Source: an uncultured Clostridia bacterium
GTDB taxonomy: Bacteria; Bacillota; Clostridia; Christensenellales; UBA1242
Direction of reading: 5' to 3'
Assembly: GCA_934757825.1 (NCBI GenBank)
Contig: CAKVLP010000002.1
Location: forward strand, 310,001 to 374,000
DNA: 64,000 nt
Part shown: positions 1-8,970 of the stretch, one piece after another
How positions within the stretch are numbered: position 1 is the first letter of the stretch
How the letters are laid out: each line of letters begins with the position of its first letter
Program-made: the position numbers and the translations under genes
Notes under the pieces: model-generated
What the model was told of the DNA's origin: nothing
Database searches by the model: none
What the model saw: only the letters and a program-made list of their open reading frames with translations

Positions 1-1330
1 TCTCGCGCTCGTGCAAATTGTACTCGTTTTGTTTTGCCGATTGCTGTGTTTTCAATTCTTCCGCATCTGACGAAACCTCTTCAATTTCCTTAGCATATGT
101 AGCACGCTCAACTTGCAAAGCCGAAATCTGCGCCTTAGTGTCGCCTATTTTTTCTATGGACGCAAACAAGCGTTTTTGCGCTTCTTTGGTCGCCATTTCG
201 CCACTTTCTAGTTCGTTAAATACGTTACTATACTTATCTTCCAATTCGCTTGCATTGTGTTTTAGAGTGTATAGTCTTTCCTTTTTGTTGTCGATTGCAA
301 GTTGGGTCTTATATGCGTTTTCGTTAAGTTCTGCCTTTTTGGTTTCCGCCTTTGATAGTTGGGCGCTCAATCTCTCGACCTCAGCCTCAACATTGCGTTT
401 TCTCTCCAAAATAAGGTTCGTTTCACCTGTTTGTTTTTCGATATTAACAGTAAGTTCTAGAATTTTATCACGGGTGCTTGCGATATTCTCGTCGAGCGAA
501 TTTATCTCGTTAAAGGTGTCATTATAATCTGAAATCGTGGCATTAAGGTCGTTTTGGCGCAAATTCATCTCTTCAACTATTGCGTCAATTTTTTGCTGGA
601 TAATCGCCTTATTTTCGCTAGCGTAGTCGTATTGGTAAATGTAAGCGTTTATCTCCAAAACTTTAAGTTTTTCTTTTAAGTCAAGGTAGATTTTGGCGGT
701 TTCCGATTGCCTTTTAAGAGGCGCAAGTTGTTTGTCAATCTCGCTAATAATATCGTTAATGCGGGTCAAGTTGTCTTGTGTGCGAGCAAGTTTTCGTTCA
801 GCCTCAACCTTTTTAAACTTAAACTTAGATATTCCAGCAGCCTCTTCGAAAATTGCGCGTCTATCCTCGGGCTTGGAGTTGATAATCTCCTCAACCTTAC
901 CTTGCCCGATTATCGAATAGCCAGACTTACCAATTCCGCTATCGTGAAGCAAATCAATAATGTCTTTAAGCCTACAAGGTGTGCGGTTTATAAGATACTC
1001 GCTATCGCCACTACGATAAAGTTTTCTGGTCAAAACAATTTCGTCGTAATCCACTTTGAAGATACGATTGGTGTTGTCAAAGCAAAGCGACACCTCGCAA
1101 AAACTCAAACTTTTACGTTTTTCGGTGCCCTTAAAGATAACGTCTTGCATAACGCTACCTCTAAGCATTTTGCTACTCTGCTCGCCCAAAACCCAGCGAA
1201 TAGCGTCCGCAACGTTACTTTTTCCACAGCCGTTTGGTCCCACGATTGCAGTGATGCCGTCGCTGAAAGTTAACTTAATAGGGTCAGCAAATGATTTAAA
1301 CCCCACCATCTCCAATTGTTTAAAGTTCAT
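1..1330 (-). CDS. smc: Chromosome segregation ATPase SMC, N-terminal part (cut by window edge)
   Basis: The minus-strand frame starts at the ATG at 1330 and stays open to the window edge, so about 443 N-terminal residues are visible. The Walker A motif GPNGCGKS lies at residues 31-38, preceded by the SMC-typical opening MNFKQLEMVGFKSFAD. The head then continues through FGKG-like and RTPCRLKDI segments into a long coiled coil, which begins at about residue 170. SMC with ScpA/ScpB organises and segregates the chromosome. A spaced purine-rich site precedes the ATG. It follows rnc, the order seen in many Firmicutes, but a terminator lies between the two, so smc probably has its own promoter. Identity is certain; the hinge and C-terminal head are outside the window. 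Confidence 0.96.
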   Translation of the reverse strand, partial: MNFKQLEMVGFKSFADPIKLTFSDGITAIVGPNGCGKSNVADAIRWVLGEQSSKMLRGSVMQDVIFKGTEKRKSLSFCEVSLCFDNTNRIFKVDYDEIVLTRKLYRSGDSEYLINRTPCRLKDIIDLLHDSGIGKSGYSIIGQGKVEEIINSKPEDRRAIFEEAAGISKFKFKKVEAERKLARTQDNLTRINDIISEIDKQLAPLKRQSETAKIYLDLKEKLKVLEINAYIYQYDYASENKAIIQQKIDAIVEEMNLRQNDLNATISDYNDTFNEINSLDENIASTRDKILELTVNIEKQTGETNLILERKRNVEAEVERLSAQLSKAETKKAELNENAYKTQLAIDNKKERLYTLKHNASELEDKYSNVFNELESGEMATKEAQKRLFASIEKIGDTKAQISALQVERATYAKEIEEVSSDAEELKTQQSAKQNEYNLHERE

Positions 1331-1364
1331 CTTAATTTTTTCCTTAACATAATTTTACAGCATA

Positions 1365-1373
1365 AGTATATCA
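1365..1373 (-). promoter_or_regulatory. Candidate extended -10 for smc
   Basis: TGATATACT on the minus strand lies about 35 bp upstream of the smc ATG and just downstream of the rnc terminator. No good -35 is visible, so this would be an extended -10 promoter. Confidence 0.35.
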
Positions 1374-1406
1374 CACTTAAAAAAAATAACCAAATAAAAA
1401 AAATAA

Positions 1407-1428
1407 AAACCCTATTAAAATAGGGTTT
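1407..1428 (-). terminator. Rho-independent terminator after rnc
   Basis: The stem AAACCCTATT / AATAGGGTTT is followed on the minus strand by a long T-rich run (complement of 1391-1409). It sits 9 bp after the rnc stop codon. Confidence 0.85.
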
Positions 1429-1436
1429 AATTATAC

Positions 1437-2102
1437 TTATTCAGTTATAATTTTATCAAAATTTTCGATTGCAAATTTGCTAAGTTTTTTCTCGCACAAT
1501 TTTTTAGAATTTTCGGTGCACTCTCTTATCTTTTTGCCGTCGATAACAAGCGCAATTGTAAACGATGTCGAGTTGTCTTTTTGCTCCGAACTAACAAGTT
1601 CGTAATTTAAAGTTGGGCGAGTTTTAAGCGCCTGCAACTTTTCCTGCAATGCGGTCTTATAGTCATAATCATTTTCAATAACTTCGACCACATTTTCTAG
1701 CGAAACTATTACATTTTTGAATATAAAATCCTTAGCAGGTTCCATTCCGCCGTCTAAGTATATTGCGCCCAAAACACTCTCGAAAAGGTCGGCTTCCACA
1801 CCATCACTAACTACCTTTACCGCCCTACCAAACTTACACGCAGTGTCAAGGTGCAAGCCCTTCGACAAGCGACTTAGGTTTTTGGTGGAAACAAGATGCG
1901 ACCTAAACTTACTAAGTTCTCCGCTCGACTTGTCGGGAAACTTTTCGTACAAGTACTCGCTCACGACAATTTGCAATACGCTATCGCCCAAAAATTCGAG
2001 CCTTTCATAACTTTCAGTGCCCGTCTCGTTGGCATAACTTTGATGAGTAAGTGCCGTGTTTAAAAGAGATTTATCTTTAAATTCATAGCCAATTTTATTC
2101 AT
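1437..2102 (-). CDS. rnc: Ribonuclease III
   Basis: Double-strand-specific endoribonuclease that processes rRNA and other structured RNAs. The 221-aa product carries the RNase III signature ERLEFLGDSVL near residue 37, an ALTHQSYANE segment, acidic residues for metal binding, and a C-terminal double-stranded RNA-binding domain beginning near NDYDYKTALQEKLQA. The chosen start MNKIGYEF overlaps the plsX stop codon (ATGAATAA), which indicates translational coupling. An earlier in-frame methionine would add 12 lysine-rich residues inside plsX and looks spurious. It is co-transcribed with plsX and ends at a strong terminator. Confidence 0.96.
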   Translation of the reverse strand: MNKIGYEFKDKSLLNTALTHQSYANETGTESYERLEFLGDSVLQIVVSEYLYEKFPDKSSGELSKFRSHLVSTKNLSRLSKGLHLDTACKFGRAVKVVSDGVEADLFESVLGAIYLDGGMEPAKDFIFKNVIVSLENVVEVIENDYDYKTALQEKLQALKTRPTLNYELVSSEQKDNSTSFTIALVIDGKKIRECTENSKKLCEKKLSKFAIENFDKIITE

Positions 2103-3117
2103 TTTCTTCCACTTTAACTTCTTGAATTTTTGCCTCAATTTCGTCGCAAATATTGGCTTTTGACATCATTACGGCTTGATTTAAACACTCGCAAACGCTC
2201 TTAGCCTTTGACGAGCCGTGACCTTTTATAATAATCTTTTTACACCCCAAAAGTACTGCTCCGCCCAAGTTGTTGTAGTCAAGAGTGTTTTTAAGTTTTT
2301 TGAAGGTTTTTTTCATAAATAAATAGCCAATTTTACTAGCAAACGAACTCTTAATCCCGTCTTTTAAAAGCCCAAGCATCGTAAGGATTGCTCCTTCTGC
2401 GCTTTTTAGCAAAACGTTTCCGCCATAGCCGTCTGCGACAATAACGTCGTAGTCGCCACTAAGCAGGTCGCGCGCTTCCATATTCCCGACGAAGTTAAGG
2501 TTTTCTTGTTCTTTTAACATTTTGAAAACTGTCTTAGTAAGTTCGTTTCCCTTATGGTCTTCGGTGCCAACGCTTAAAAGCGCAACACGCGGATTTTTAA
2601 CACCATAAACCTTTTCCACATAGGTGCTTGCCATAACAGCAAAATGCACAAGGTTAATAGGCTTACAATCCATATTTGCGCCACTATCGCAAAGCGCCAC
2701 AATTCCGCCAGTTTTGGTAGGCAAAATTGGACAAAGCCCTGGTCTAGAAACGCCTTTTAGACGTCCAACTTTTAAAAATCCGCCCGTAAGAACTGCGCCA
2801 GTTGAGCCAGTGCTAACCATTCCCGCAATCTCGTCGTTGGTTCTAACCTCGTTAAGGGAAGCAACAAGCGAACTATCGGTTTTTGTTTTGATAGCGACTG
2901 TTGGAATGTCGTCGTTTGTGATTACTTCTTTGGCGTCCAAAAATGAGACTTGGTCGGGATTATATTTTTGACCAGCCAAAAGTGGCTCAATCTCCTCTCT
3001 ATTTCCCGCTAAAACAACATGAAGTTCGCTGTTTTTTTCAATTGCCATAAGAGCGCCTTCAACTTGTGCTTTTGGCGAGTTATCTCCGCCCATTGTGTCC
3101 AAAATTACTTTATACAT
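2095..3117 (-). CDS. plsX: Phosphate acyltransferase PlsX
   Basis: Converts acyl-ACP and phosphate to acyl-phosphate, the first step of phosphatidic acid synthesis in Gram-positive bacteria. The 340-aa product has the typical opening ILDTMGGDNSPKAQVEGA and the internal GSTGAVLTGG and DSGANMDCKP segments of the family, at normal family length. It is upstream of and overlaps rnc. The usual Firmicute neighbours fapR, fabD and acpP are not between plsX and rnc here: plsX leads directly into rnc. A terminator separates it from rpmF, and a candidate promoter lies 50-80 bp upstream. Confidence 0.97.
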   Translation of the reverse strand: MYKVILDTMGGDNSPKAQVEGALMAIEKNSELHVVLAGNREEIEPLLAGQKYNPDQVSFLDAKEVITNDDIPTVAIKTKTDSSLVASLNEVRTNDEIAGMVSTGSTGAVLTGGFLKVGRLKGVSRPGLCPILPTKTGGIVALCDSGANMDCKPINLVHFAVMASTYVEKVYGVKNPRVALLSVGTEDHKGNELTKTVFKMLKEQENLNFVGNMEARDLLSGDYDVIVADGYGGNVLLKSAEGAILTMLGLLKDGIKSSFASKIGYLFMKKTFKKLKNTLDYNNLGGAVLLGCKKIIIKGHGSSKAKSVCECLNQAVMMSKANICDEIEAKIQEVKVEENE

Positions 3118-3168
3118 CGATTTTTCCTTATATTATTATTAGATTTTGTTTTTCTTTGTATGTATTTT

Positions 3169-3196
3169 ATCATATTAATCCCTAAAAAGACAACAA
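3169..3196 (-). promoter_or_regulatory. Candidate promoter of plsX-rnc
   Basis: TTGTTG, 16 bp, TATGAT on the minus strand, just after the rpmF terminator and about 50 bp before the plsX ATG. Confidence 0.45.
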
Positions 3197-3222
3197 AAAA
3201 GTCCACTTATCTTTCAAGTGGG
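3195..3222 (-). terminator. Terminator after rpmF
   Basis: The stem formed by GTCCACTT and AAGTGGGC (one wobble pair) is followed by a T run on the minus strand, 23 bp downstream of the rpmF stop. Confidence 0.8.
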
Positions 3223-3245
3223 CTTCCTTATGTTAAATTAAAAAA

Positions 3246-3449
3246 CTATTTTGTCTCTTTGCTAGCTTTGTCTTTATTGACAACAACTTTTTGTTCGCCA
3301 TCATAGTAACCACAGTTTTTGCAAACTCTGTGATTTGCTTTTAGTTCGTGGCAATGAGGACATTCAGAAATAGAAGGTGTAGAAATCTTCCAGTTTGCTT
3401 TTCTTGAATTTCTTCTTGCTTTTGAAATTTTGCCCTTTGGTGCTATCAT
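3246..3449 (-). CDS. rpmF: 50S ribosomal protein L32
   Basis: Small zinc-ribbon ribosomal protein of 67 aa. The N-terminus APKGKISKARRNSRKA matches the L32 consensus, and CPHC plus CKNCG supply the four cysteines of the zinc ribbon. The start has an AGGAGGTG site 10 bp upstream. In many Firmicutes rpmF follows yceD (DUF177). Here only about 70 bp separate it from ackA, so yceD is missing at this position. The C-terminus is a lysine-rich tail longer than the minimal family. Confidence 0.95.
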   Translation of the reverse strand: MIAPKGKISKARRNSRKANWKISTPSISECPHCHELKANHRVCKNCGYYDGEQKVVVNKDKASKETK

Positions 3450-3522
3450 CGTTTACGCACCTCCTAATTTATTTTTGCTCTACAATTATATAGTAATAAT
3501 GCATCTTTGTCAATCACTATTT

Positions 3523-4719
3523 TTATTTTTTCAACAATTTTTGCGTTTCTTTTGCAATTACCATTTCTTCGTCTGTTGGAATTACAAATACTTTAACTTT
3601 GCTATTCTTAGCACTTATCTCGCAAGCCTCTCCTCTTGGAGCCTCGTAGTTAAGTTTTTTATTGACCTTAACACCCAAGTAATTTAGACCCGAACATACA
3701 AGTTCTCTAAGTTCTGGGGTGTGCTCTCCACAACCTGCTGTAAACACGATTGCGTCAACTCCGTCAAGCGCTGCGGCGTACGCACCAATGTACTTTTTGA
3801 TACGATAGCAATAAGCCTCAAACGCGGTCATAACCTCTTCATCATCAAGATGTGCAGTAATGTCACGCATATCTGCCATTCTGCCACCAGTCATACCAAG
3901 AAGTCCGCTTTCTTTGTTAAGCATTTTTAGCACGTCTTGAACCGAGCGACCCTCTTTATTGCAGATAAACTCAACAACAGCGTTGTCAAGGTCACCGCTA
4001 CGGGTGTTCATAATAACGCCTTCAAGTGGTGTAAAGCCCATAGAAGTGTCAATACATTTTCCGCCTTTAACAGCAGCGATACTTGCGCCACCGCCAATAT
4101 GGCAAGTAATGATTTTTGTGTTTTTAATGTTTTTGCCAAGCATTTTTGCGCATTCGTTTGCAACATAGTAATGGCTTGTGCCGTGTGCGCCATATCTACG
4201 AATACGATAGTTTTCGTAATATCTTTTTGGGATAGCATAAAGGTATGCGTATTTTGGCATTGTTTTGTGGAAGCCAATATCAAAAACGGCAACGTTTGGG
4301 GTCTCAGGGCTAACAGCCATAGCGCCCTCAATACCTGCGATTGCTCCCGGAACGTGCAATGGAGAGAAGTCAACTTTTGTTTTGAAATCTTCCAAAACTT
4401 CCTTAGTAACTAGGCATGGGTCAAAATATTTCTCGCCCACATTAACAATTCTGTGACCAAAACCGTTAATCTCCGACAAATCGCTAACCACGCCAATTTC
4501 TTTATCGGTCAATTTTTCTAGCACCATAGACATAGCAACAGTGTGATTTGGGATATCAGCATTGAAAGACTGCTCTTTGCCGTGTGCCTTGTATCTCAAA
4601 AATGGCTGACCTTCGCCAATTCTCTCAACGTTACCTTTTGCCAAGATTTTCTTGTTGGACATATTGATAAGTTGAAACTTCAAACTACTACTTCCAGCGT
4701 TAATAACTAAGATTTTCAT
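3523..4719 (-). CDS. ackA: Acetate kinase
   Basis: Catalyses acetyl-phosphate + ADP to acetate + ATP, the energy-yielding end of mixed-acid fermentation. The 398-aa product, full family length, opens with the phosphate-binding signature NAGSSSLKFQL and carries the HIGGGAS and DTSMGFTPLEG segments. An AAGGAG site lies 5 bp before the ATG. It lies 61 bp downstream of pta in the same direction, so the two form the usual Pta-Ack pathway unit. Confidence 0.97.
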   Translation of the reverse strand: MKILVINAGSSSLKFQLINMSNKKILAKGNVERIGEGQPFLRYKAHGKEQSFNADIPNHTVAMSMVLEKLTDKEIGVVSDLSEINGFGHRIVNVGEKYFDPCLVTKEVLEDFKTKVDFSPLHVPGAIAGIEGAMAVSPETPNVAVFDIGFHKTMPKYAYLYAIPKRYYENYRIRRYGAHGTSHYYVANECAKMLGKNIKNTKIITCHIGGGASIAAVKGGKCIDTSMGFTPLEGVIMNTRSGDLDNAVVEFICNKEGRSVQDVLKMLNKESGLLGMTGGRMADMRDITAHLDDEEVMTAFEAYCYRIKKYIGAYAAALDGVDAIVFTAGCGEHTPELRELVCSGLNYLGVKVNKKLNYEAPRGEACEISAKNSKVKVFVIPTDEEMVIAKETQKLLKK

Positions 4720-4780
4720 AAAAACTCCTTAAAAATAATAAAATTACCATTATTATACAGAAAAACGCGCTTAATTGCAA

Positions 4781-5749
4781 TTACTTTTGTAATATTGTTA
4801 TCGCAATTGCAACAATTATTTCTTCAACACTTGCGCCTCGGCTTAGGTCGTTTATGGGTTTGTTAAGACCTTGGATAAGTGGCCCAACTGCCTTGTATCC
4901 GCCAAAACGTTGGATAAGTTTGTAGCCGATATTTCCGCTTTGAAGGTCGGGGAAAATTAGCACATTTGCGTTGCCTTTAACCGGCGACTTTGGACATTTT
5001 AGGCGAGCCACTTCTGGCACAATTGCCGAGTCAAGTTGAAGTTCGCCATCAAACACAAAATCTACTTTTCTTGTTTTTAGGATTTCATAAGCCGACCTAA
5101 CTTTCTCGGCGCTCTCGCCTCCTGCACTGCCCTTGGTCGAGTAACTTAGTAGTGCGACAATCGGCTCATCATCAAATAGTTTACGATAGGACGACGCTGT
5201 GTCGACTGTAATATCAGCAAGTTCTTCATCGGTCGGATTTAGGATAACTCCGCCGTCGGCAATGACATAAGGTTTTTGTCCTTTTTTAGTAGGAAAAAAC
5301 GCGAAAAAACTGCTCGCTTTTTTGCCATCTTTTGCTTTGACTGTCTTAAATGCTGACGAGAAAATCTTGGCGCTTGGCGCTTCTGCCCCGCCGACCATTC
5401 CGTCTACAAGCCCCAAGTCTACCATCATTGCGCCAAACATATATGGGTCTGCCATATCGGTTTTTGCCTGTTCGAGAGTAATGCCTTTATGTTGGCGTTT
5501 TAGGAAGTAAGCATTTGTAACAATGTCCTTAATCTCGTGCTTTTTAATGTTGACAACCTTAATTTTAGGATTATCCTTATACTCACTTAGTGAGCCTTCC
5601 TTAGTAGTCAAAAACACTATGTTAGTTAGTCCCATATCAACTGCTTTTAGCCCAGCCTCCAACACGCGCGCACTAAACTCTGCCTCGGGCAAAACGATTG
5701 TCGAGTTAAGTTTGCTCGCCATTTTCAACCATTTTTTCTCAAAATTCAT
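4781..5749 (-). CDS. pta: Phosphate acetyltransferase
   Basis: Interconverts acetyl-CoA and acetyl-phosphate. The 322-aa product is the short Pta form, with the catalytic domain only and no DRTGG or BioD-like N-terminal extension. Visible family segments are LPEAEFSARVLEAG, VDGMVGGAEAPSA, SYSTKGSAGGESAEKVRSA, GELQLDSAIVPEV and NVLIFPDLQSGNIGYKL. A GGGGAA site precedes the chosen ATG; an alternative start, MASKLNST, lies nine codons in. It pairs with ackA immediately downstream and is divergent from tmcAL. Confidence 0.97.
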   Translation of the reverse strand: MNFEKKWLKMASKLNSTIVLPEAEFSARVLEAGLKAVDMGLTNIVFLTTKEGSLSEYKDNPKIKVVNIKKHEIKDIVTNAYFLKRQHKGITLEQAKTDMADPYMFGAMMVDLGLVDGMVGGAEAPSAKIFSSAFKTVKAKDGKKASSFFAFFPTKKGQKPYVIADGGVILNPTDEELADITVDTASSYRKLFDDEPIVALLSYSTKGSAGGESAEKVRSAYEILKTRKVDFVFDGELQLDSAIVPEVARLKCPKSPVKGNANVLIFPDLQSGNIGYKLIQRFGGYKAVGPLIQGLNKPINDLSRGASVEEIIVAIAITILQK

Positions 5750-5809
5750 ACCATATTCCCCATTTTTAATTATTTTGATTGCATCTAAAATAAATTTAAT
5801 ATATAATAG

Positions 5810-5838
5810 TTATGCTTTAATTATCTAGATGATATATT
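5810..5838 (+). promoter_or_regulatory. Candidate promoter of tmcAL
   Basis: Extended -10 TGATATATT, with a weak -35 (TTATGC) 17 bp upstream, in the AT-rich divergent region between pta and tmcAL. Confidence 0.4.
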
Positions 5839-5876
5839 ATTTAGTGAAAAATGTAAAGAAAACATAAGGTGAAATT

Positions 5877-7130
5877 ATGAAAATTTGTGCTGTTATTTGC
5901 GAATACAACCCATTCCATTTTGGTCACTTGTACCACATTCAAAAGGCAAAAGAACTTTCCGGTTGTGATGCTGTGCTTTGTATACTTAGCGGAAACTTTA
6001 CTCAACGCGCTGAGCCTAGCATTGCTGACAAGTATGTTAGAGCCAGTATGGCGCTTAGTGGCGGAGCGGATATAGTTGTGCAGATGCCAACCGCTTACGC
6101 TTGCTCCTCCGCAGAGATTTATGCAATGGCTGGAATTAAGATCGCTAACAGTTTTAAAAATGTTACACACTTGGCTTTTGGGTGCGAAAGTAAAAACTTT
6201 GAACTTCTTAAAGAACTTGCTAGATACCTATCCGAAGAACCAGAGGAATACAAAGAGACTTTGAAGTCCTATCTTGACCAAGGCTACTCTATGGTGCTAT
6301 CAAGACAAAAGACTATCGAACAACTTGTTAAGGAAGAAAAAGTAAATTTTACAAACATCACCGACACAATTGACGCATTGCAAAAACCAAACAACATACT
6401 TGCTATTGAGTACTTAAAAGCGCTTTTCAAAACAAACAGCAAAATCGAGCCAGTGTTTGTGCAAAGAGAATGTAGCGACTATCACAGCGAGGATATAAAC
6501 GGCAAAGACACATCGGCGACCGCAATTAGAAGCAGGTTACTAAAAACCGGCAAGGTTAGAAAAGTAAAAAGGCTTATGCCAAAGTTTTCATACCAACTAC
6601 TTAAAGATTGCGTTGACGACTTTGGGCTTCCTGACCACGAACTTTTCAACGACCTATGTATGTTTGTTTTGAAGACCGCAAGCGCAGAACAAATTAGAAA
6701 CATATACGACGTGACCGAAGGGCTTGAAAATAGATTTAAGGAATGCGTTAAGGATAAAAAAGTGCTTAATGAGGTTTTGCTAGAAGTTAAATCAAAACGC
6801 TACACCTACACAAGGTTAAAGAGAATTGTGCTAAGACTACTACTTGACATTAAGAAAGATACAATTGAGAAAATTTATAAAATCGATAAATTACCATATA
6901 TTAAAGTTTTGGGCTTTAACGGCGAAAATCAAGACCTGCTTGCAGAAGTTAGCGCCGACACAGATTTGATTGTCCGCAACAACAACGTTGTGAAAAATCC
7001 TTCTGCATTTTACAAGGAACTTAGCGACATTGAGGACCGCGCAAATGCAGTGTTCAACTTACTTCTTAAAAAGTCCAAAATCGTCCCTAAATACGCCCCT
7101 GACCTACTTACAAAAACAATTAAGTATTAA
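5877..7130 (+). CDS. tmcAL: tRNA(Met) cytidine acetate ligase TmcAL
   Basis: This nucleotidyltransferase-fold enzyme activates acetate with ATP and acetylates C34 of elongator tRNA-Met (ac4C). The 417-aa product opens with CEYNPFHFGHLYHI, the HxGH-type ATP site of the family, followed by ILSGNFTQRAEPSI and DIVVQMPTAYACSSAE. Length agrees with the family. A good AAGGTG ribosome site precedes the ATG. The function comes from family knowledge. The location beside pta-ackA, the acetate-producing pair, is suggestive because the enzyme uses free acetate rather than acetyl-CoA. Confidence 0.93.
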   Translation: MKICAVICEYNPFHFGHLYHIQKAKELSGCDAVLCILSGNFTQRAEPSIADKYVRASMALSGGADIVVQMPTAYACSSAEIYAMAGIKIANSFKNVTHLAFGCESKNFELLKELARYLSEEPEEYKETLKSYLDQGYSMVLSRQKTIEQLVKEEKVNFTNITDTIDALQKPNNILAIEYLKALFKTNSKIEPVFVQRECSDYHSEDINGKDTSATAIRSRLLKTGKVRKVKRLMPKFSYQLLKDCVDDFGLPDHELFNDLCMFVLKTASAEQIRNIYDVTEGLENRFKECVKDKKVLNEVLLEVKSKRYTYTRLKRIVLRLLLDIKKDTIEKIYKIDKLPYIKVLGFNGENQDLLAEVSADTDLIVRNNNVVKNPSAFYKELSDIEDRANAVFNLLLKKSKIVPKYAPDLLTKTIKY

Positions 7131-7131
7131 C

Positions 7132-7162
7132 AAAAAAGCATTGGGAAATCCAATGCTTTTTT
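7132..7162. terminator. Bidirectional terminator between tmcAL and the patatin gene
   Basis: A perfect 13-bp stem, AAAAAAGCATTGG / CCAATGCTTTTTT, with A and T runs on both sides, placed between two convergent genes. Confidence 0.9.
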
Positions 7163-7163
7163 G

Positions 7164-7952
7164 TTATCTAAAATCGCTAATGAGTTCTTTGATTTTTGGG
7201 ATTTTTTCTAGGCAAGCGTGTCTGCCAAGTTCTATTATGTCGTCGGTTACATCGCCATTAAAGTTATATTGCGTGTTTTTGCCAAGTTCGGGTTGGATAA
7301 GCACATTATAGTACTTGCGTTTATTGGCTTGAAGTTCCTTTTGGGCAATCAGCCACGACTGGATTACATAGCCCACAATGCCCTTAATTTGAGTGTTAAG
7401 TTCGGTTTTCGTGACCACGTCAACAGCAATAATAATGTCGGCTCCCATTTGACGAGCGATGTCGTGTGCAAGGTTGTTGATAACCCCGCCGTCAACCAAA
7501 AGCATATCATTGTACTTAACTGGCGTAAACACGCCTGGGCAACTTATTGATGCGCGAATATTTTTAATAAGCGAGCCCTCTTTTAAGACCACTTCTTTGC
7601 AAGATTTTAAATCGACCGCGTTGCAAACAAACGGGATTTTAGTGTCTTGCATTTCTATGTCGGGAAGCACTTTTTTAAGCACGCGCACAACACTGCGACC
7701 GCTAAGCAAACCCTTAAAATTTAGATTTAAGTCAAACAAATGCCTCGTTTTAAGTCTTTTAGCAAAATCTCTTAATTCCTCGACTGATTTACCACAAGCA
7801 ACAGCACCGCCCACAATCGAGCCCATACTGGTGCCAACAATTAGGTCGATAGGGATTTTGTTTTTTTGCAACTCTTCCACAACGCCGATGTGCGCAAATC
7901 CTAGCGCTCCACCACCGCCCAAAACAAGTGCAACTTTCGGCTTTTTTCTCAT
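7164..7952 (-). CDS. Patatin-like phospholipase (RssA/YchK type)
   Basis: Predicted serine acyl hydrolase of the patatin family, probably acting on membrane lipids. The oxyanion-hole motif GGGGALG is at residues 12-18, the nucleophile elbow GTSMGS at 40-45, and the catalytic aspartate lies in LLVDGGVINN. The 262-aa length fits the bacterial single-domain RssA type. The ATG at 7952 has an AGAGG site at good spacing; an upstream GTG would add three residues. The substrate is unknown. The gene is monocistronic, between a bidirectional terminator and the divergent ylbJ. Confidence 0.88.
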   Translation of the reverse strand: MRKKPKVALVLGGGGALGFAHIGVVEELQKNKIPIDLIVGTSMGSIVGGAVACGKSVEELRDFAKRLKTRHLFDLNLNFKGLLSGRSVVRVLKKVLPDIEMQDTKIPFVCNAVDLKSCKEVVLKEGSLIKNIRASISCPGVFTPVKYNDMLLVDGGVINNLAHDIARQMGADIIIAVDVVTKTELNTQIKGIVGYVIQSWLIAQKELQANKRKYYNVLIQPELGKNTQYNFNGDVTDDIIELGRHACLEKIPKIKELISDFR

Positions 7953-7975
7953 ATTTAACACCTCTTAGTGAATAT

Positions 7976-8002
7976 ATTATATCATAAAAAACTTTAAGTC
8001 AA
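7976..8002 (-). promoter_or_regulatory. Candidate promoter of the patatin gene
   Basis: TTGACT, 15 bp, TATAAT with an upstream TGA extension. The spacing is short but the extended -10 is strong. Confidence 0.5.
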
Positions 8003-8010
8003 AGCAAAAT

Positions 8011-8970
8011 ATGAACAGAAAAAAAATAATTTTATCTATTACAATTTTGGCGGTTTTGATATTGCTTATCATTGACCCCAAAACAAATATTGACGCGTGT
8101 TTAAAAGGAATAAAACTTTGGGCGACCTCGATTTTGCCAGCACTATTCCCTTTCTTTTTTTTGACCGCAATACTAGCAGAACTAGGGTTTATCCAAAAAC
8201 TTGGAAACCTTTTTTCGCCAGCGACCAAGGCACTTTACAAAACGCCCGGGATATCGGGATATATTTATCTTATGAGTATTATCTCAGGTTATCCAGTCGG
8301 AGCAAAAACAACCGCCGATTTGTACGAAAAAAACTACATTTCGCGTGGACAAGCGTGCAAAATAACAACATTTACTTCCACGAGCGGTCCCCTATTTATT
8401 GTGGGGACAGTGGGCGTAAGTATGTTTGGGAGTGCAAAACTTGGATATTTAATTTTAATAAGCCATATTTTGGGCGCGTTTCTTAACGGCATAATTTATC
8501 GCAACACTTTTAAAGAGGACGTGTGCCCTCTAAAAGTATATACTCAAAGTGCAAACAATGTGTTAGAAGACGTGATGTTTGGGTCGATTAAAAGTATCCT
8601 TGTTGTGGGTGGATACATTGCACTATTTTATATGCTAATCACAATGCTAAATTCCTACCACATTTTCTCGCCTCTTAACAATCTTTTAGCGCTTTTGACT
8701 CACACCAACCCTAGTGTTACGGGCGCATTTACAAACGGGCTTATTGAGGTTACGCGAGGGTGTTTGGACGTAAGTACGCTTGGGTTTTGTCTAAAAAAAG
8801 CCCTAGTGATATGTACTGGGCTTATAAGTTTTGGTGGTCTTTCAATCCATATGCAAGCACTTACTTTTCTAAAAAAGTTTGATATGCCACTTGGATTTTA
8901 TTTCCGAGCAAAAGTCACTCAAACACTTATCTCGGTTGGACTTGCCTACTTATTTTCGTTTTTTATTTAG
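8011..8970 (+). CDS. ylbJ: Sporulation integral membrane protein YlbJ
   Basis: Polytopic membrane protein of the nucleoside-recognition (Gate) family. YlbJ is needed for normal spore cortex formation in Bacillus and is widespread in spore-forming Clostridia. The 319-aa product shows LPALFPFFFLTAILAELG, then ISGYPVGAKTTADLY and STSGPLFIVGTVGV, which are typical YlbJ segments. It is somewhat shorter than Bacillus YlbJ. No clear Shine-Dalgarno site is seen before the ATG. It is divergent from the patatin gene and its last 4 bp overlap the convergent unknown gene. A role in sporulation here is inference from the family. Confidence 0.82.
   Translation: MNRKKIILSITILAVLILLIIDPKTNIDACLKGIKLWATSILPALFPFFFLTAILAELGFIQKLGNLFSPATKALYKTPGISGYIYLMSIISGYPVGAKTTADLYEKNYISRGQACKITTFTSTSGPLFIVGTVGVSMFGSAKLGYLILISHILGAFLNGIIYRNTFKEDVCPLKVYTQSANNVLEDVMFGSIKSILVVGGYIALFYMLITMLNSYHIFSPLNNLLALLTHTNPSVTGAFTNGLIEVTRGCLDVSTLGFCLKKALVICTGLISFGGLSIHMQALTFLKKFDMPLGFYFRAKVTQTLISVGLAYLFSFFI

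Noticed and set aside
18..527. Long plus-strand frames over 18-1352
   Set aside because: They lie antisense to the smc reading frame, whose protein is unmistakable, and have no ribosome sites or recognisable product.
5750..5876. Prophage or insertion sequence anywhere in the window
   Set aside because: No integrase, transposase, phage structural gene or terminal inverted repeats were recognised in any interval, including the intergenic regions.
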